Source: Sphingobacteriia bacterium RIFOXYC2_FULL_35_18 (GTDB lineage: Bacteria > Bacteroidota > Bacteroidia > Chitinophagales > Chitinophagaceae). Taken from it: a stretch of DNA of 64,000 nt. The number at the start of each line of letters is the position of its first letter. The first letter of the stretch is position 1. Positions 17,392 to 24,808 of this stretch are shown here, piece by piece. Position numbers and translations under genes: made by a program. The DNA lies in NCBI GenBank assembly GCA_001829005.1, contig MIAG01000002.1:378837-442836 (forward strand), written 5' to 3'. The notes beneath the pieces were generated by a model, which saw nothing but the letters and a program-made list of their open reading frames with translations, was not told where the DNA came from and ran no database searches.

Positions 17392-17773
17392 TCGTATTAA
17401 TTGTAAATGTTCTAGGATCTGCTTTGCCTGATTGATCTACATCCTTTAAGTATGCCAATAATTCTTCTATTTCCGAATCAGTCAAATCCATATTAGGCAT
17501 GATATTGGTTCCACCCCTAAGTATTGCACTTATATAGACTGCCCCCTTTTTTGAATAAACGTTGGTTAAATCTGGACCCAAATACCCACCCAGCCCATAA
17601 ATTTGATGGCAACTAATACAGTTTTTTTTTTGCCAAAGTATTTTTCCATCGTCTGCTGCTTGTGAAACAGCTATTTGCTTAACAGGTAATGAGTTGTACA
17701 GCTGAAATGTATATATTATAAAACCTCCCACTAAAAACATTGCCAAAACATATTTATTTCTATCTGAAAACAT
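17372..17773 (-). CDS. NorC-like membrane-anchored mono-heme cytochrome c
   Basis: A 133-residue protein with one N-terminal membrane anchor (YVLAMFLVGGFIIYTFQLY) and a periplasmic class I cytochrome c domain. Heme attachment is C52-I-S-C55-H56; M92 in IMPNMDL is the likely distal ligand. The surrounding KILWQKKNCISCHQIYGLGGYLGPDLTNVY pattern, given here as the block at residues 44-73, is close to NorC, the electron entry subunit of cytochrome c NO reductase. First gene of the minus-strand operon, followed by the NorB-like subunit with a 20-base overlap. It should deliver electrons to that subunit. Confidence 0.85.
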   Translation of the reverse strand: MFSDRNKYVLAMFLVGGFIIYTFQLYNSLPVKQIAVSQAADDGKILWQKKNCISCHQIYGLGGYLGPDLTNVYSKKGAVYISAILRGGTNIMPNMDLTDSEIEELLAYLKDVDQSGKADPRTFTINTNGTIHQ

Positions 17774-17796
17774 AAAATTTAAATTATCTAATAATT

Positions 17797-17814
17797 AAGG
17801 ACAAATGTATCCTT
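17797..17814. promoter_or_regulatory. Candidate operator between the divergent NO operons
   Basis: An inverted repeat AAGGA-N8-TCCTT. Its eight central bases are exactly the minus-strand -7 box, and it lies seven bases upstream of the plus-strand -7 box, covering where that promoter's -33 element would be. One bound regulator could therefore block both directions. The Rrf2 protein encoded at the end of the minus operon is the obvious candidate; binding is inference. Confidence 0.5.
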
Positions 17815-17834
17815 TATTATTATATTTGCCCAAA
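17802..17834 (-). promoter_or_regulatory. Promoter of the norC-like operon
   Basis: Read on the minus strand, TTTG (17834-17831) and TACATTTG (17809-17802) are separated by 21 bases. The NorC-like start codon lies 28 bases further on. Confidence 0.55.
17821..17828 (+). promoter_or_regulatory. -7 box of the nod-like gene
   Basis: TATATTTG matches TAnnTTTG and lies 16 bases before the ATG. No TTTG is present 19 bases upstream; that place is taken by the inverted repeat, suggesting controlled expression. Confidence 0.55.
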
Positions 17835-17844
17835 ATTTCCCCTC

Positions 17845-20124
17845 ATGTTCAAAAGAAACCTGGTAGAATATTTATTAAACCCGAAAAATTGGTGGCTTCC
17901 ACTACTCATAATTTTTGTTATAAGTATGGGTGGGGTTACCCTAATAGGAGTTCATACTTACACAGAAGCTCCTCCAATACCAAATTTTGAATCAACTCAA
18001 AAGAAAAAAATCTATAGCAAAAATGATATTTTAGATGGCCAAGCAATCTTTTTGAAATATGCATTAATGGAGTATGGAAGTATGTTCGGTGATGGTGCAA
18101 ACAGAGGACCAGATTTTACTGCTGAAGCGCTGCATCTTATAGCTGCAGAAATGAAAAATTATTATACTACTAACAGCCCAAATAATTTAACGGATTCCTT
18201 TTTTAAATATGGCATAACTGAAAAAGTTAAATACGAAATTAAAAAAAACAATTATCAAGAAATAACCAATAGTGTTGAATTAAACAAAGCTCAAGAATTT
18301 GCTATAATAAAACTAGAAAATTATTATTTAGAAAAATTCACAAATCCAATGAGCAAGGGTGCATTTAAACCTGCTGGATATATTACAGATAGTGTTGAAA
18401 TTAAATCATTAACAGCCTTCATTTTTTGGGGATCATGGGTATGCGGAGTAGAAAGGCCAGGAGAAAATTATAGCTACACACATAATTGGCCCTATGATAA
18501 AGAAGCAGGGAACACTCCAAGTGCTGCAATTATTTTATGGAGCATTTTGGGATCTTTAGGTTTAATAATAGGCCTAGGTCTTGTTTTGTATTATTACGGA
18601 AAATTAGAGAAAATAGAAGATGAAACTTTTACGAAGAAGGCCCCGAATTTTATGTCCTTTAAAGAGATTGAATTATTCAAACCCAATTCAGTTCAAATAA
18701 GTACATATAAGTTTTTCTTTACAGCAATCATTCTATTTTTAATCCAAGTATTATCTGGAATTTTAACTGTTCATGACTTTGTTGGTTTTGTACACTTTTT
18801 TGGATTTAATATCTCAGAGAGTTTACCTATTACAGTAACGAGAAGCTGGCATGTGCAATTATCTATATTATGGATTTCAGCATGTTGGATTGGAGCCTCA
18901 TTCTTTATGATGGATTTAGTTTCTCCGAATCAACCTAAATATCAAATAAAACTTATAAATGTATTATTTTGGATAACCATATTAATGGTTGGAGGGTCAG
19001 TTGTAGGACTATTTTTAGGACCTAAAGGTATCATTGGAGAGAATTGGTACTGGTGGGGACACCAAGGCTGGGAGTATATGGAACCAGGAAAAATTTGGCA
19101 AATACTTTTAGGTATCATATTTATACTTTGGGCAATCATTATTTATAGAGGTGTAAAACCTGTTATGAAAATCAAACAACCTTGGGCTTTACCCAACTGG
19201 CTAGTCTATGCAACTTTTAGTATTATCATTTTACTTGTTTCTGGTTTTATTTCAACACCCAAAACAAATTTTGTTATTGCTGATTTTTGGAGGTGGATGG
19301 TTGTTCATATGTGGGCTGAAGCATTTTTTGAAGTATTTACAACAGTTCTAATTGGGTACTTCATGGTTGTTATGGGATTGGTTAATAAAAATGCAGCAAT
19401 AAGGGTTATATATTTAGCTACCCTTCTATTTCTAGGATCGGGATTATTAGGCATTTCACATAATTTTTATTGGAATGCAAAGCCTGTATTTACAATGGCT
19501 TTGGGATCAGTATTTTCAACACTACAAGTTGTTCCTCTAATATTATTGACACTTGAAGCATGGAGATTTAGTAAACTACCAAAGGTTTTAGAAACTTCAA
19601 ACAATATAAAATTTACACAAGACAAATTTGGCTTTAGCGAAGTATTTCTTTTTTTAGTTGCAGTTAACTTCTGGAACTTTTTTGGAGCTGGTCTAATGGG
19701 ATTTATTATAAATCTACCAATTGCCAACTATTATGAACATGGTACGTATTTAACAGTAAATCATGGTCATGCTGCACTTATGGGCGTTTATGGAAACTTA
19801 GCCATTGCTTCAATATTATTTTGTAGTCAATTATTAATAAAACACAATTCATGGAATGCTCAATTAATTAAATTGTCGTTTTGGTCAATCAATATTGGAT
19901 TGTTGCTAATGGTCCTCTTAGATTTATTTCCCGCTGGAATTTGGCAATTCAATACTGTTGTAGAAAAAGGCCTATGGTATGCTAGAAGTGCAGATTTTAT
20001 TGAAAGCAATGGATTTCAAACATTAACCTGGCTTAGAATAATTGGCGGATCAGTATTTACAATTGGTGGAGTCATTCCTTTAACATGGTTTATAGCAAGT
20101 AGAATTACTAAACTTAAAAAGTAA
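17845..20124 (+). CDS. nod: Nitric oxide dismutase (Nod)-like protein of the qNOR family
   Basis: A 759-residue, about 14-helix protein. Like qNOR it has an N-terminal membrane helix, a periplasmic domain ending VERPGENYSYTHNWP, and a NorB-type core. Kept residues: H336 (low-spin heme), H488 with E492 and E496 in VVHMWAEAFFE (FeB), H539, and H640/H642 in NHGHAA. Changed residues: the second paired FeB His is N540 (HN, not HH), and the pocket Glu 21 residues on is Q561 (FSTLQ, not FSALE). At the quinol site, the Glu four residues after H310 is G314, and the Asp of the C-terminal PGD motif is G735. These are the substitutions described for NO dismutase (2 NO to N2 plus O2), so quinol-driven NO reduction is unlikely. 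Catalysis is inferred, not shown. Confidence 0.87.
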   Translation: MFKRNLVEYLLNPKNWWLPLLIIFVISMGGVTLIGVHTYTEAPPIPNFESTQKKKIYSKNDILDGQAIFLKYALMEYGSMFGDGANRGPDFTAEALHLIAAEMKNYYTTNSPNNLTDSFFKYGITEKVKYEIKKNNYQEITNSVELNKAQEFAIIKLENYYLEKFTNPMSKGAFKPAGYITDSVEIKSLTAFIFWGSWVCGVERPGENYSYTHNWPYDKEAGNTPSAAIILWSILGSLGLIIGLGLVLYYYGKLEKIEDETFTKKAPNFMSFKEIELFKPNSVQISTYKFFFTAIILFLIQVLSGILTVHDFVGFVHFFGFNISESLPITVTRSWHVQLSILWISACWIGASFFMMDLVSPNQPKYQIKLINVLFWITILMVGGSVVGLFLGPKGIIGENWYWWGHQGWEYMEPGKIWQILLGIIFILWAIIIYRGVKPVMKIKQPWALPNWLVYATFSIIILLVSGFISTPKTNFVIADFWRWMVVHMWAEAFFEVFTTVLIGYFMVVMGLVNKNAAIRVIYLATLLFLGSGLLGISHNFYWNAKPVFTMALGSVFSTLQVVPLILLTLEAWRFSKLPKVLETSNNIKFTQDKFGFSEVFLFLVAVNFWNFFGAGLMGFIINLPIANYYEHGTYLTVNHGHAALMGVYGNLAIASILFCSQLLIKHNSWNAQLIKLSFWSINIGLLLMVLLDLFPAGIWQFNTVVEKGLWYARSADFIESNGFQTLTWLRIIGGSVFTIGGVIPLTWFIASRITKLKK

Positions 20125-20232
20125 AAATGGAAATCTTAAACAATTATTTGATCAAAATGAAAGCACAAACCATTTGGAGAATAAGCTTTTACTATGAATG
20201 TGCTATCCTGAGTTTAATACAAAAATGGAGAA

Positions 20233-20607
20233 ATGGAAAAAGATTCTAAAATACCAATAATATACTCATGCTCAGGCTGCAGCAATGCAGCACAAATGAG
20301 TAATTATCTAGCTGTAAAAATGGATAGATTAGGGCATGCAGAAATGAGTTGTATAGTAGGAGTAGGTGGCAATGTCAAAAGTTTAGTCAAAACAGCAAAA
20401 TCAGGCAGAAACTTAATTGTAATTGACGGATGTCCGCTATCCTGCGCCAAAGCATGTTTGCAGAATCATCAAATTAATCCAACAATTCATTTAGAATTAT
20501 CCTCTTTTGGAGTAAAAAAGAAAAATCATGAGGACTATGATAAAACTACAGCCGATGACATAATTACCCCCATTCTTCTCTATCAAATAAAAAACTTAAA
20601 AAAATAA
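20233..20607 (+). CDS. DGC-domain putative zinc-binding protein
   Basis: A 124-residue cytoplasmic protein with the DGC-domain cysteine pattern: C13-x2-C16 (CSGCSN), C40 in MSCIVGVGG, and D65-G66-C67 with C71 and C75 (IDGCPLSCAKAC). All are proposed metal ligands. DGC proteins are often encoded near denitrification and NO-reductase genes, but their biochemical role is unknown to me. It starts the six-gene run after the nod-like gene, 108 bases downstream; I saw no clear promoter in that gap, so it may be cotranscribed with nod. Confidence 0.82.
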   Translation: MEKDSKIPIIYSCSGCSNAAQMSNYLAVKMDRLGHAEMSCIVGVGGNVKSLVKTAKSGRNLIVIDGCPLSCAKACLQNHQINPTIHLELSSFGVKKKNHEDYDKTTADDIITPILLYQIKNLKK

Positions 20608-20610
20608 TTA

Positions 20611-21069
20611 GTGACAAGCAAAAGAAACGCAAAAAAAGTTAAAGAATCCGTTACAGTAAAAACAGAAATTGTATTCCCCAACGATACAAATCCTATGGGG
20701 ATTTTACTGGGAGGACGACTTGTTGAATGGATGGATATTGCAGCTGCGATTACCGCGCAAAATCATGCAGAAAATATATGTGTAACAGCACAAATCAATA
20801 ATATCAAATTTGAACACTCTTCTCAAGTTGGAGATATAATTCATATTACAGCTAAAATAACAAGAGCATATAATTCTTCAATGGAAATAATAGTAATCGC
20901 AGAATCAAGAAAATCCGTCAACTCAAAGAAACAGCAGATTGCAATAGGTTATTTTACTTTTGTAGCAATTAATAAAGTAGGAGAAGCAACTATAGTTCCA
21001 AAATTAATGCCAATTACAAAATTAGAAAAGCAACTGTTCAACAGCGCTTTAAATAGAAAATTTAAATAA
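20611..21069 (+). CDS. Hotdog-fold acyl-CoA thioesterase
   Basis: A 152-residue acyl-CoA hydrolase of the YciA/BACH type. FPNDTNPMGILLGGRLVEWMD is the family's active-site block (conserved Asn and Asp flanking MGxxxGG) and FEHSSQVGDIIHI its second conserved strand. It starts with GTG three bases after the DGC gene; no ATG exists before the active-site block. The substrate and the reason for its place in an NO cluster are unknown; detoxifying or recycling CoA thioesters is only a guess. Confidence 0.85.
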   Translation: MTSKRNAKKVKESVTVKTEIVFPNDTNPMGILLGGRLVEWMDIAAAITAQNHAENICVTAQINNIKFEHSSQVGDIIHITAKITRAYNSSMEIIVIAESRKSVNSKKQQIAIGYFTFVAINKVGEATIVPKLMPITKLEKQLFNSALNRKFK

Positions 21070-21078
21070 TTTATTTAT

Positions 21079-22326
21079 ATGCATATTGAACAAATTGAAT
21101 TGTTATCGCCAGCAGGCTCTTTTGATTGTATTATTGCTGCTATTAAAGCTGGTGCAAACTCAATTTATTTTGGTGTAGAACAATTAAATATGAGATCATG
21201 TTCATCAAATGGCTTTATTATTTCAGATATAAAAAAAATAAAGAAAATATGTAAAGAAAATAAAGTTAAAGCATATTTAACTTTAAACAGTATCATATAT
21301 GGTCATGATATTCAATTACTCAGAAAAATTTTAGATGAAGCTAAAAAAACAAAAATTGACGCCGTTATAGCAGCAGATTTTGCTGTGATAAACCTATGCA
21401 AAGAGCTCGAGATTCCGTTACATATTTCAACACAAGCAAATATTAGCAATATAGAATCAGTCCGCTTTTTTGCACAATATGCAGAAACAATTGTTCTAGC
21501 AAGAGAATTGACTTTAAAACAAATAGCACAAATAAGCAATGCGATTATAAAGGAGCAAATTACTGGCCCATCAGGATACTTAATTAAAATTGAAGTATTT
21601 ATTCATGGCTCACTATGCATGGCAATATCAGGTAAATGCTATCTGAGTCTTCATAGTCATCAATCTAGTGCAAACAGAGGAGCTTGTATTCAAAACTGCA
21701 GGAGAAAATATATAGTTAAAGACCTAGATACAAATGAAGAATTAAAAATTGATAATGAATATATAATGTCACCAAAAGACTTATCTACAATAAATATTTT
21801 ACCTGAAATAATCAATTCAGGTGTATCAATATTAAAAATTGAAGGTAGAAGTAAAGGGTCTGATTATGTGTATAAAACAACCAAATGCTACAAAGAAGCA
21901 ATTATATCCATAAAAGAAAACAAATACAATAGATACGCCATAAGAAAATGGACCAAACAATTATCCACAGTTTATAATCGTGGTTTTTGGAATGGATATT
22001 ATTTAGGTCAAAAATTAGGAGAATGGACTTCAGTTGCTGGATCAATTGCAGAAGAAAAGAAAATATTACTTGGCAGAGGCGAAAAGTATTATCCAAAAAT
22101 TAAAATTGCTGAATTCAAAATAGAATCGGGCACAATAAAAAAGGGCGACACTATAATCATATCTGGAAAGCATATTGGATTCAAAAAAATAAAACTTGAA
22201 AAACTTTATGTAAACGGAACTGAAAGCGCTACGGCTAATCCTGGAGATAAAATCACTTTTCCCCTAAAAGATAAAATAGTTGCCAATGATAAAATATATA
22301 AAATTATAAAAGAAACACATGTTTAA
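21079..22326 (+). CDS. Peptidase U32-family protein (TrhP/YegQ-like)
   Basis: A 415-residue U32 protein. The N-terminal TIM-barrel-like part opens ELLSPAGSFDCIIAAIKAGANSIYFG, and the family signature EVFIHGSLCMAISGKCYLS is at residues 172-190. C180, C187, C203 and C207 are candidate [4Fe-4S] ligands. The C-terminal strand-rich part (GTIKKGDTIIISG) is the accessory domain of the tRNA-hydroxylation relatives TrhP/RlhA rather than of short UbiU/UbiV. Well-studied U32 proteins are oxygen-independent hydroxylases that use prephenate, not peptidases. Its last eight bases overlap the ferredoxin gene. Substrate unknown. Confidence 0.82.
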   Translation: MHIEQIELLSPAGSFDCIIAAIKAGANSIYFGVEQLNMRSCSSNGFIISDIKKIKKICKENKVKAYLTLNSIIYGHDIQLLRKILDEAKKTKIDAVIAADFAVINLCKELEIPLHISTQANISNIESVRFFAQYAETIVLARELTLKQIAQISNAIIKEQITGPSGYLIKIEVFIHGSLCMAISGKCYLSLHSHQSSANRGACIQNCRRKYIVKDLDTNEELKIDNEYIMSPKDLSTINILPEIINSGVSILKIEGRSKGSDYVYKTTKCYKEAIISIKENKYNRYAIRKWTKQLSTVYNRGFWNGYYLGQKLGEWTSVAGSIAEEKKILLGRGEKYYPKIKIAEFKIESGTIKKGDTIIISGKHIGFKKIKLEKLYVNGTESATANPGDKITFPLKDKIVANDKIYKIIKETHV

Positions 22327-22540
22327 GATAATCCATTATAGAACCAAATGTATTGGATGCGGAATATGCTATGAAATTGAACCAATTTTATGGAGGATAT
22401 CTAAAAAAGATGGAAAAGCAACACTACTTAATTCAGAATCAAAAAAAGGAATTTGTATAAGATCAGTTAATGAGTCATTTAGGCTTAAATCTGTAAATAT
22501 AGCAAAAGCATGCCCTGTTAAAATCATTAAAAATTTATGA
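22319..22540 (+). CDS. Small single-cluster ferredoxin
   Basis: A 73-residue ferredoxin with C11-x2-C14-x2-C17 and C65-Pro, the ligand set of one [4Fe-4S] cluster, plus an extra C46. It probably carries electrons to a neighbouring enzyme; the U32 protein, the PNPOx-like flavoprotein and the large nitronate-monooxygenase-like protein are the candidates. Overlaps of 8 bases with the gene before and 4 (ATGA) with the gene after indicate translational coupling. Confidence 0.85.
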   Translation: MFKIIHYRTKCIGCGICYEIEPILWRISKKDGKATLLNSESKKGICIRSVNESFRLKSVNIAKACPVKIIKNL

Positions 22541-22965
22541 ATTCACTGATAATTGATTTTATAAAAGACCAATCATGTGCTAGCATCTGCTATATTGACC
22601 TTGTGGGTAAACCTCAATGCTTTAATTGCATGTATGGTTTCGATTTTGAAAACAATTATTTATTATTTAAGTCTTCCAACGATTCATATCATTCAAAAAA
22701 TATCACTCCAAACAGTCTTATAGCAGGAACAATTTTGCCAAACAAATTAATGCCATTTCAAAATATTGGTATACAGTTTAACGGAATTACGTTAAGTACT
22801 GATCAAAACCTTAAAGAAAGAATAAACACCAACTATTATATAAAAAACCCTTTATCAATAGCAATCCCAGGAAAAATTTGGCTAATACAGTTAAATAAAA
22901 TAAAAATGACAGGAAAACTAAAAGGATTTGGACAAAAAATAACCTGGGAGAGATCCACTAATTAA
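22537..22965 (+). CDS. PNPOx-like split-barrel flavoprotein
   Basis: A 142-residue split barrel of the pyridoxamine-phosphate-oxidase-like superfamily: CASICYIDLVGKPQCFNCMYGFD is the usual first hairpin, and YLLFKSSNDSYHSKNI is the FMN-phosphate-binding strand with its Lys/Ser/His set. FMN (or F420-like) binding is inferred from the fold. Three cysteines lie in the first 30 residues. The start ATG overlaps the ferredoxin stop. Possibly an NO- or nitro-compound-linked reductase, but nothing specific can be read. Confidence 0.75.
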   Translation: MNSLIIDFIKDQSCASICYIDLVGKPQCFNCMYGFDFENNYLLFKSSNDSYHSKNITPNSLIAGTILPNKLMPFQNIGIQFNGITLSTDQNLKERINTNYYIKNPLSIAIPGKIWLIQLNKIKMTGKLKGFGQKITWERSTN

Positions 22966-22973
22966 TTCTAAAT

Positions 22974-24779
22974 ATGCAGTATCCCGAAATTCACCATTTT
23001 CATATTCCTGTTATGGGAATAGCATTTACCATTGATAGTCCAATTAAAGTAGCTAAGTATGGAATTTCATCAGTAATCTCTATAGTAGAGGATAAATTAA
23101 TAGAAATGATGAGAGAATATTATTACCCCCAAATAAAACAACCATATATTCCAATTTCTAAACAAGAGCCAAACTATAGAGCAAATAGAATTACCGACTA
23201 TTTGAATCTTGTAAACTCAATTGTACAAACACAAATTGAAAAAATCAAAAAAGCTTCTTTTGAAAAAGGATCTGAAATAGTAAAATATTTTGAGCTTTTA
23301 CCCGACGATTCAATGCTTAAAAAATTATACTTGCAAAGTGTTGGAACAACCGACTTAAACGAAAAAATAAAAATTGAAGAACTCTTAAGGAATCAAGTTA
23401 CTCCAGGTAGCATTGATGTAAATATTATGACAAAAATTGACAGAGATCTATATAAAAATGGCGAAATAGTACAAGATGAATCAGAAGCTTTAGAGGCTTT
23501 AAAGGGATATGCAAATAGTAATCTTAAAAACTCTTCTGTCATTTTTTCAGCAGGTATGAATCCTAGATTATACAATTACTTAGCCAATTTAAGAGAATTC
23601 GAAATTAATAAAGACGGAACATTTAATAAAAAAGTGATTGTAAAAGTAAGTGACTACAGATCCGCATTAATTCAGGGAAAATACTTAGCAAAAAAAGGAG
23701 TTTGGGTAAGTGAGTTTAGAATTGAGTCAGGCATAAATTGCGGAGGACATGCTTTTGTAAAAGACGGTGTTTTATTAGGTCCAATACTAGAAGAGTTCAA
23801 AATAAATAAAAGAACTTTAGTTGCAACATTATTCGAATATTATAATGTTGCATTATTAGAAAAAAATAAGAATGCGCTTAACAGACCTCCTATCATCAAA
23901 TTTTCGGTTCAAGGAGGAATTGGCGAGTACCAAGAAACACAACTATTAAGAGATTATTTCAATATTGATAGTACAGGCTGGGGGACGCCATTTTTATTGG
24001 TGCCAGAAGCCACAACTGTTGATAGCAAAACTTTAGAATTACTTTGTAACGCTAAACAAGAAAATATTTTCTTAAGTAATCATTCACCACTAGGCGTTAA
24101 ATTTCACTATCTAAAAAACAGCTCAAGTGATATTGAAAAAAAAGAAAGAATCATGAGCGGAAAATTTGGAAGTCCATGTACTGAAAAACATTTGGCACTA
24201 AATACTGAATTTACAAAAGAACCCATTTGTACGGCTTCCAAAAAATATCAGAAACTAAAACTTGAACAATTAAAAACACTTCAACTTGATGAACAAGTTT
24301 ATCAACAAAAAGTAAATGAAGTTTTAGAGAAAGAGTGTTTATGTATTGGGTTAAGTAATTCAGCTTCTTTAAACTATAATGTTGATTTTGTAAAACCCTT
24401 AAATGCAGTAACCATTTGCCCTGGGCCAAATATTGTTAACTTCTCTAAACAAGCTACGCTTAAACAAATGGTTGATCATATATATGGCAGAACAAATTTA
24501 ATTAAAAATAGCAACAGAGTTCATATGTTTATTGCAGAACTCTATTTATATATAGACTATTGGAAAGATCTACTAGAACAAGATTTTAAAAACAACCTAC
24601 TATCCAAAAACACAAAAAACCATATCGCCTTTTTCGCCAATTTAAAGAAAGGGATACGGTTTTATGAGTCATTAAAACCAAACATAAATAAAAACGTTTC
24701 GCGTTTTGCTAAAGAATTAGCCTGTGCTGAAGTAGAAATTGATTATTTGAATTATAAATATGCTATTATTCAAAGTTAG
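22974..24779 (+). CDS. Large nitronate-monooxygenase-like protein of unknown function
   Basis: A 601-residue protein with no confident family name. Several blocks echo nitronate monooxygenase/2-nitropropane dioxygenase flavoenzymes: HFHIPVMGIAFTIDSPIKVAKYGISS at 9-33 (opening strand and helix), ESGINCGGHAF at 251-261 (like the GIEAGGH loop), FSVQGGIGEYQ at 310-320 and GWGTPFLLVPEA at 335-346 (like the phosphate-binding GGI and GTxFL loops). The region from 390 on is extra and contains C402, C419, C455, C457 and C482, possible metal or cluster ligands. Last gene of the plus-strand run, nine bases after the flavoprotein. It may be a flavoenzyme acting on a nitro or NO-derived compound (inference). 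Confidence 0.55.
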   Translation: MQYPEIHHFHIPVMGIAFTIDSPIKVAKYGISSVISIVEDKLIEMMREYYYPQIKQPYIPISKQEPNYRANRITDYLNLVNSIVQTQIEKIKKASFEKGSEIVKYFELLPDDSMLKKLYLQSVGTTDLNEKIKIEELLRNQVTPGSIDVNIMTKIDRDLYKNGEIVQDESEALEALKGYANSNLKNSSVIFSAGMNPRLYNYLANLREFEINKDGTFNKKVIVKVSDYRSALIQGKYLAKKGVWVSEFRIESGINCGGHAFVKDGVLLGPILEEFKINKRTLVATLFEYYNVALLEKNKNALNRPPIIKFSVQGGIGEYQETQLLRDYFNIDSTGWGTPFLLVPEATTVDSKTLELLCNAKQENIFLSNHSPLGVKFHYLKNSSSDIEKKERIMSGKFGSPCTEKHLALNTEFTKEPICTASKKYQKLKLEQLKTLQLDEQVYQQKVNEVLEKECLCIGLSNSASLNYNVDFVKPLNAVTICPGPNIVNFSKQATLKQMVDHIYGRTNLIKNSNRVHMFIAELYLYIDYWKDLLEQDFKNNLLSKNTKNHIAFFANLKKGIRFYESLKPNINKNVSRFAKELACAEVEIDYLNYKYAIIQS

Positions 24780-24808
24780 CACCAGTTAAGAAACTGGCGC
24801 TAACTTTG
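24771..24808. terminator. Hairpin shared by two convergent gene ends
   Basis: A 38-base inverted repeat: 10 bp outer stem, one A-C mismatch, 6 bp inner stem, loop AAGA. It covers the last codons and stop of the plus-strand 601-residue gene and of the minus-strand tryptophanase. It lacks a long T-run on either strand, so it is probably a bidirectional terminator or 3'-end stabiliser. Confidence 0.6.

Noticed and set aside
17845..20124. Reading this gene as an ordinary quinol-dependent nitric oxide reductase
   Set aside because: The FeB His to Asn, Glu to Gln and two quinol-site changes together contradict a canonical qNOR; the overall similarity alone is not enough.
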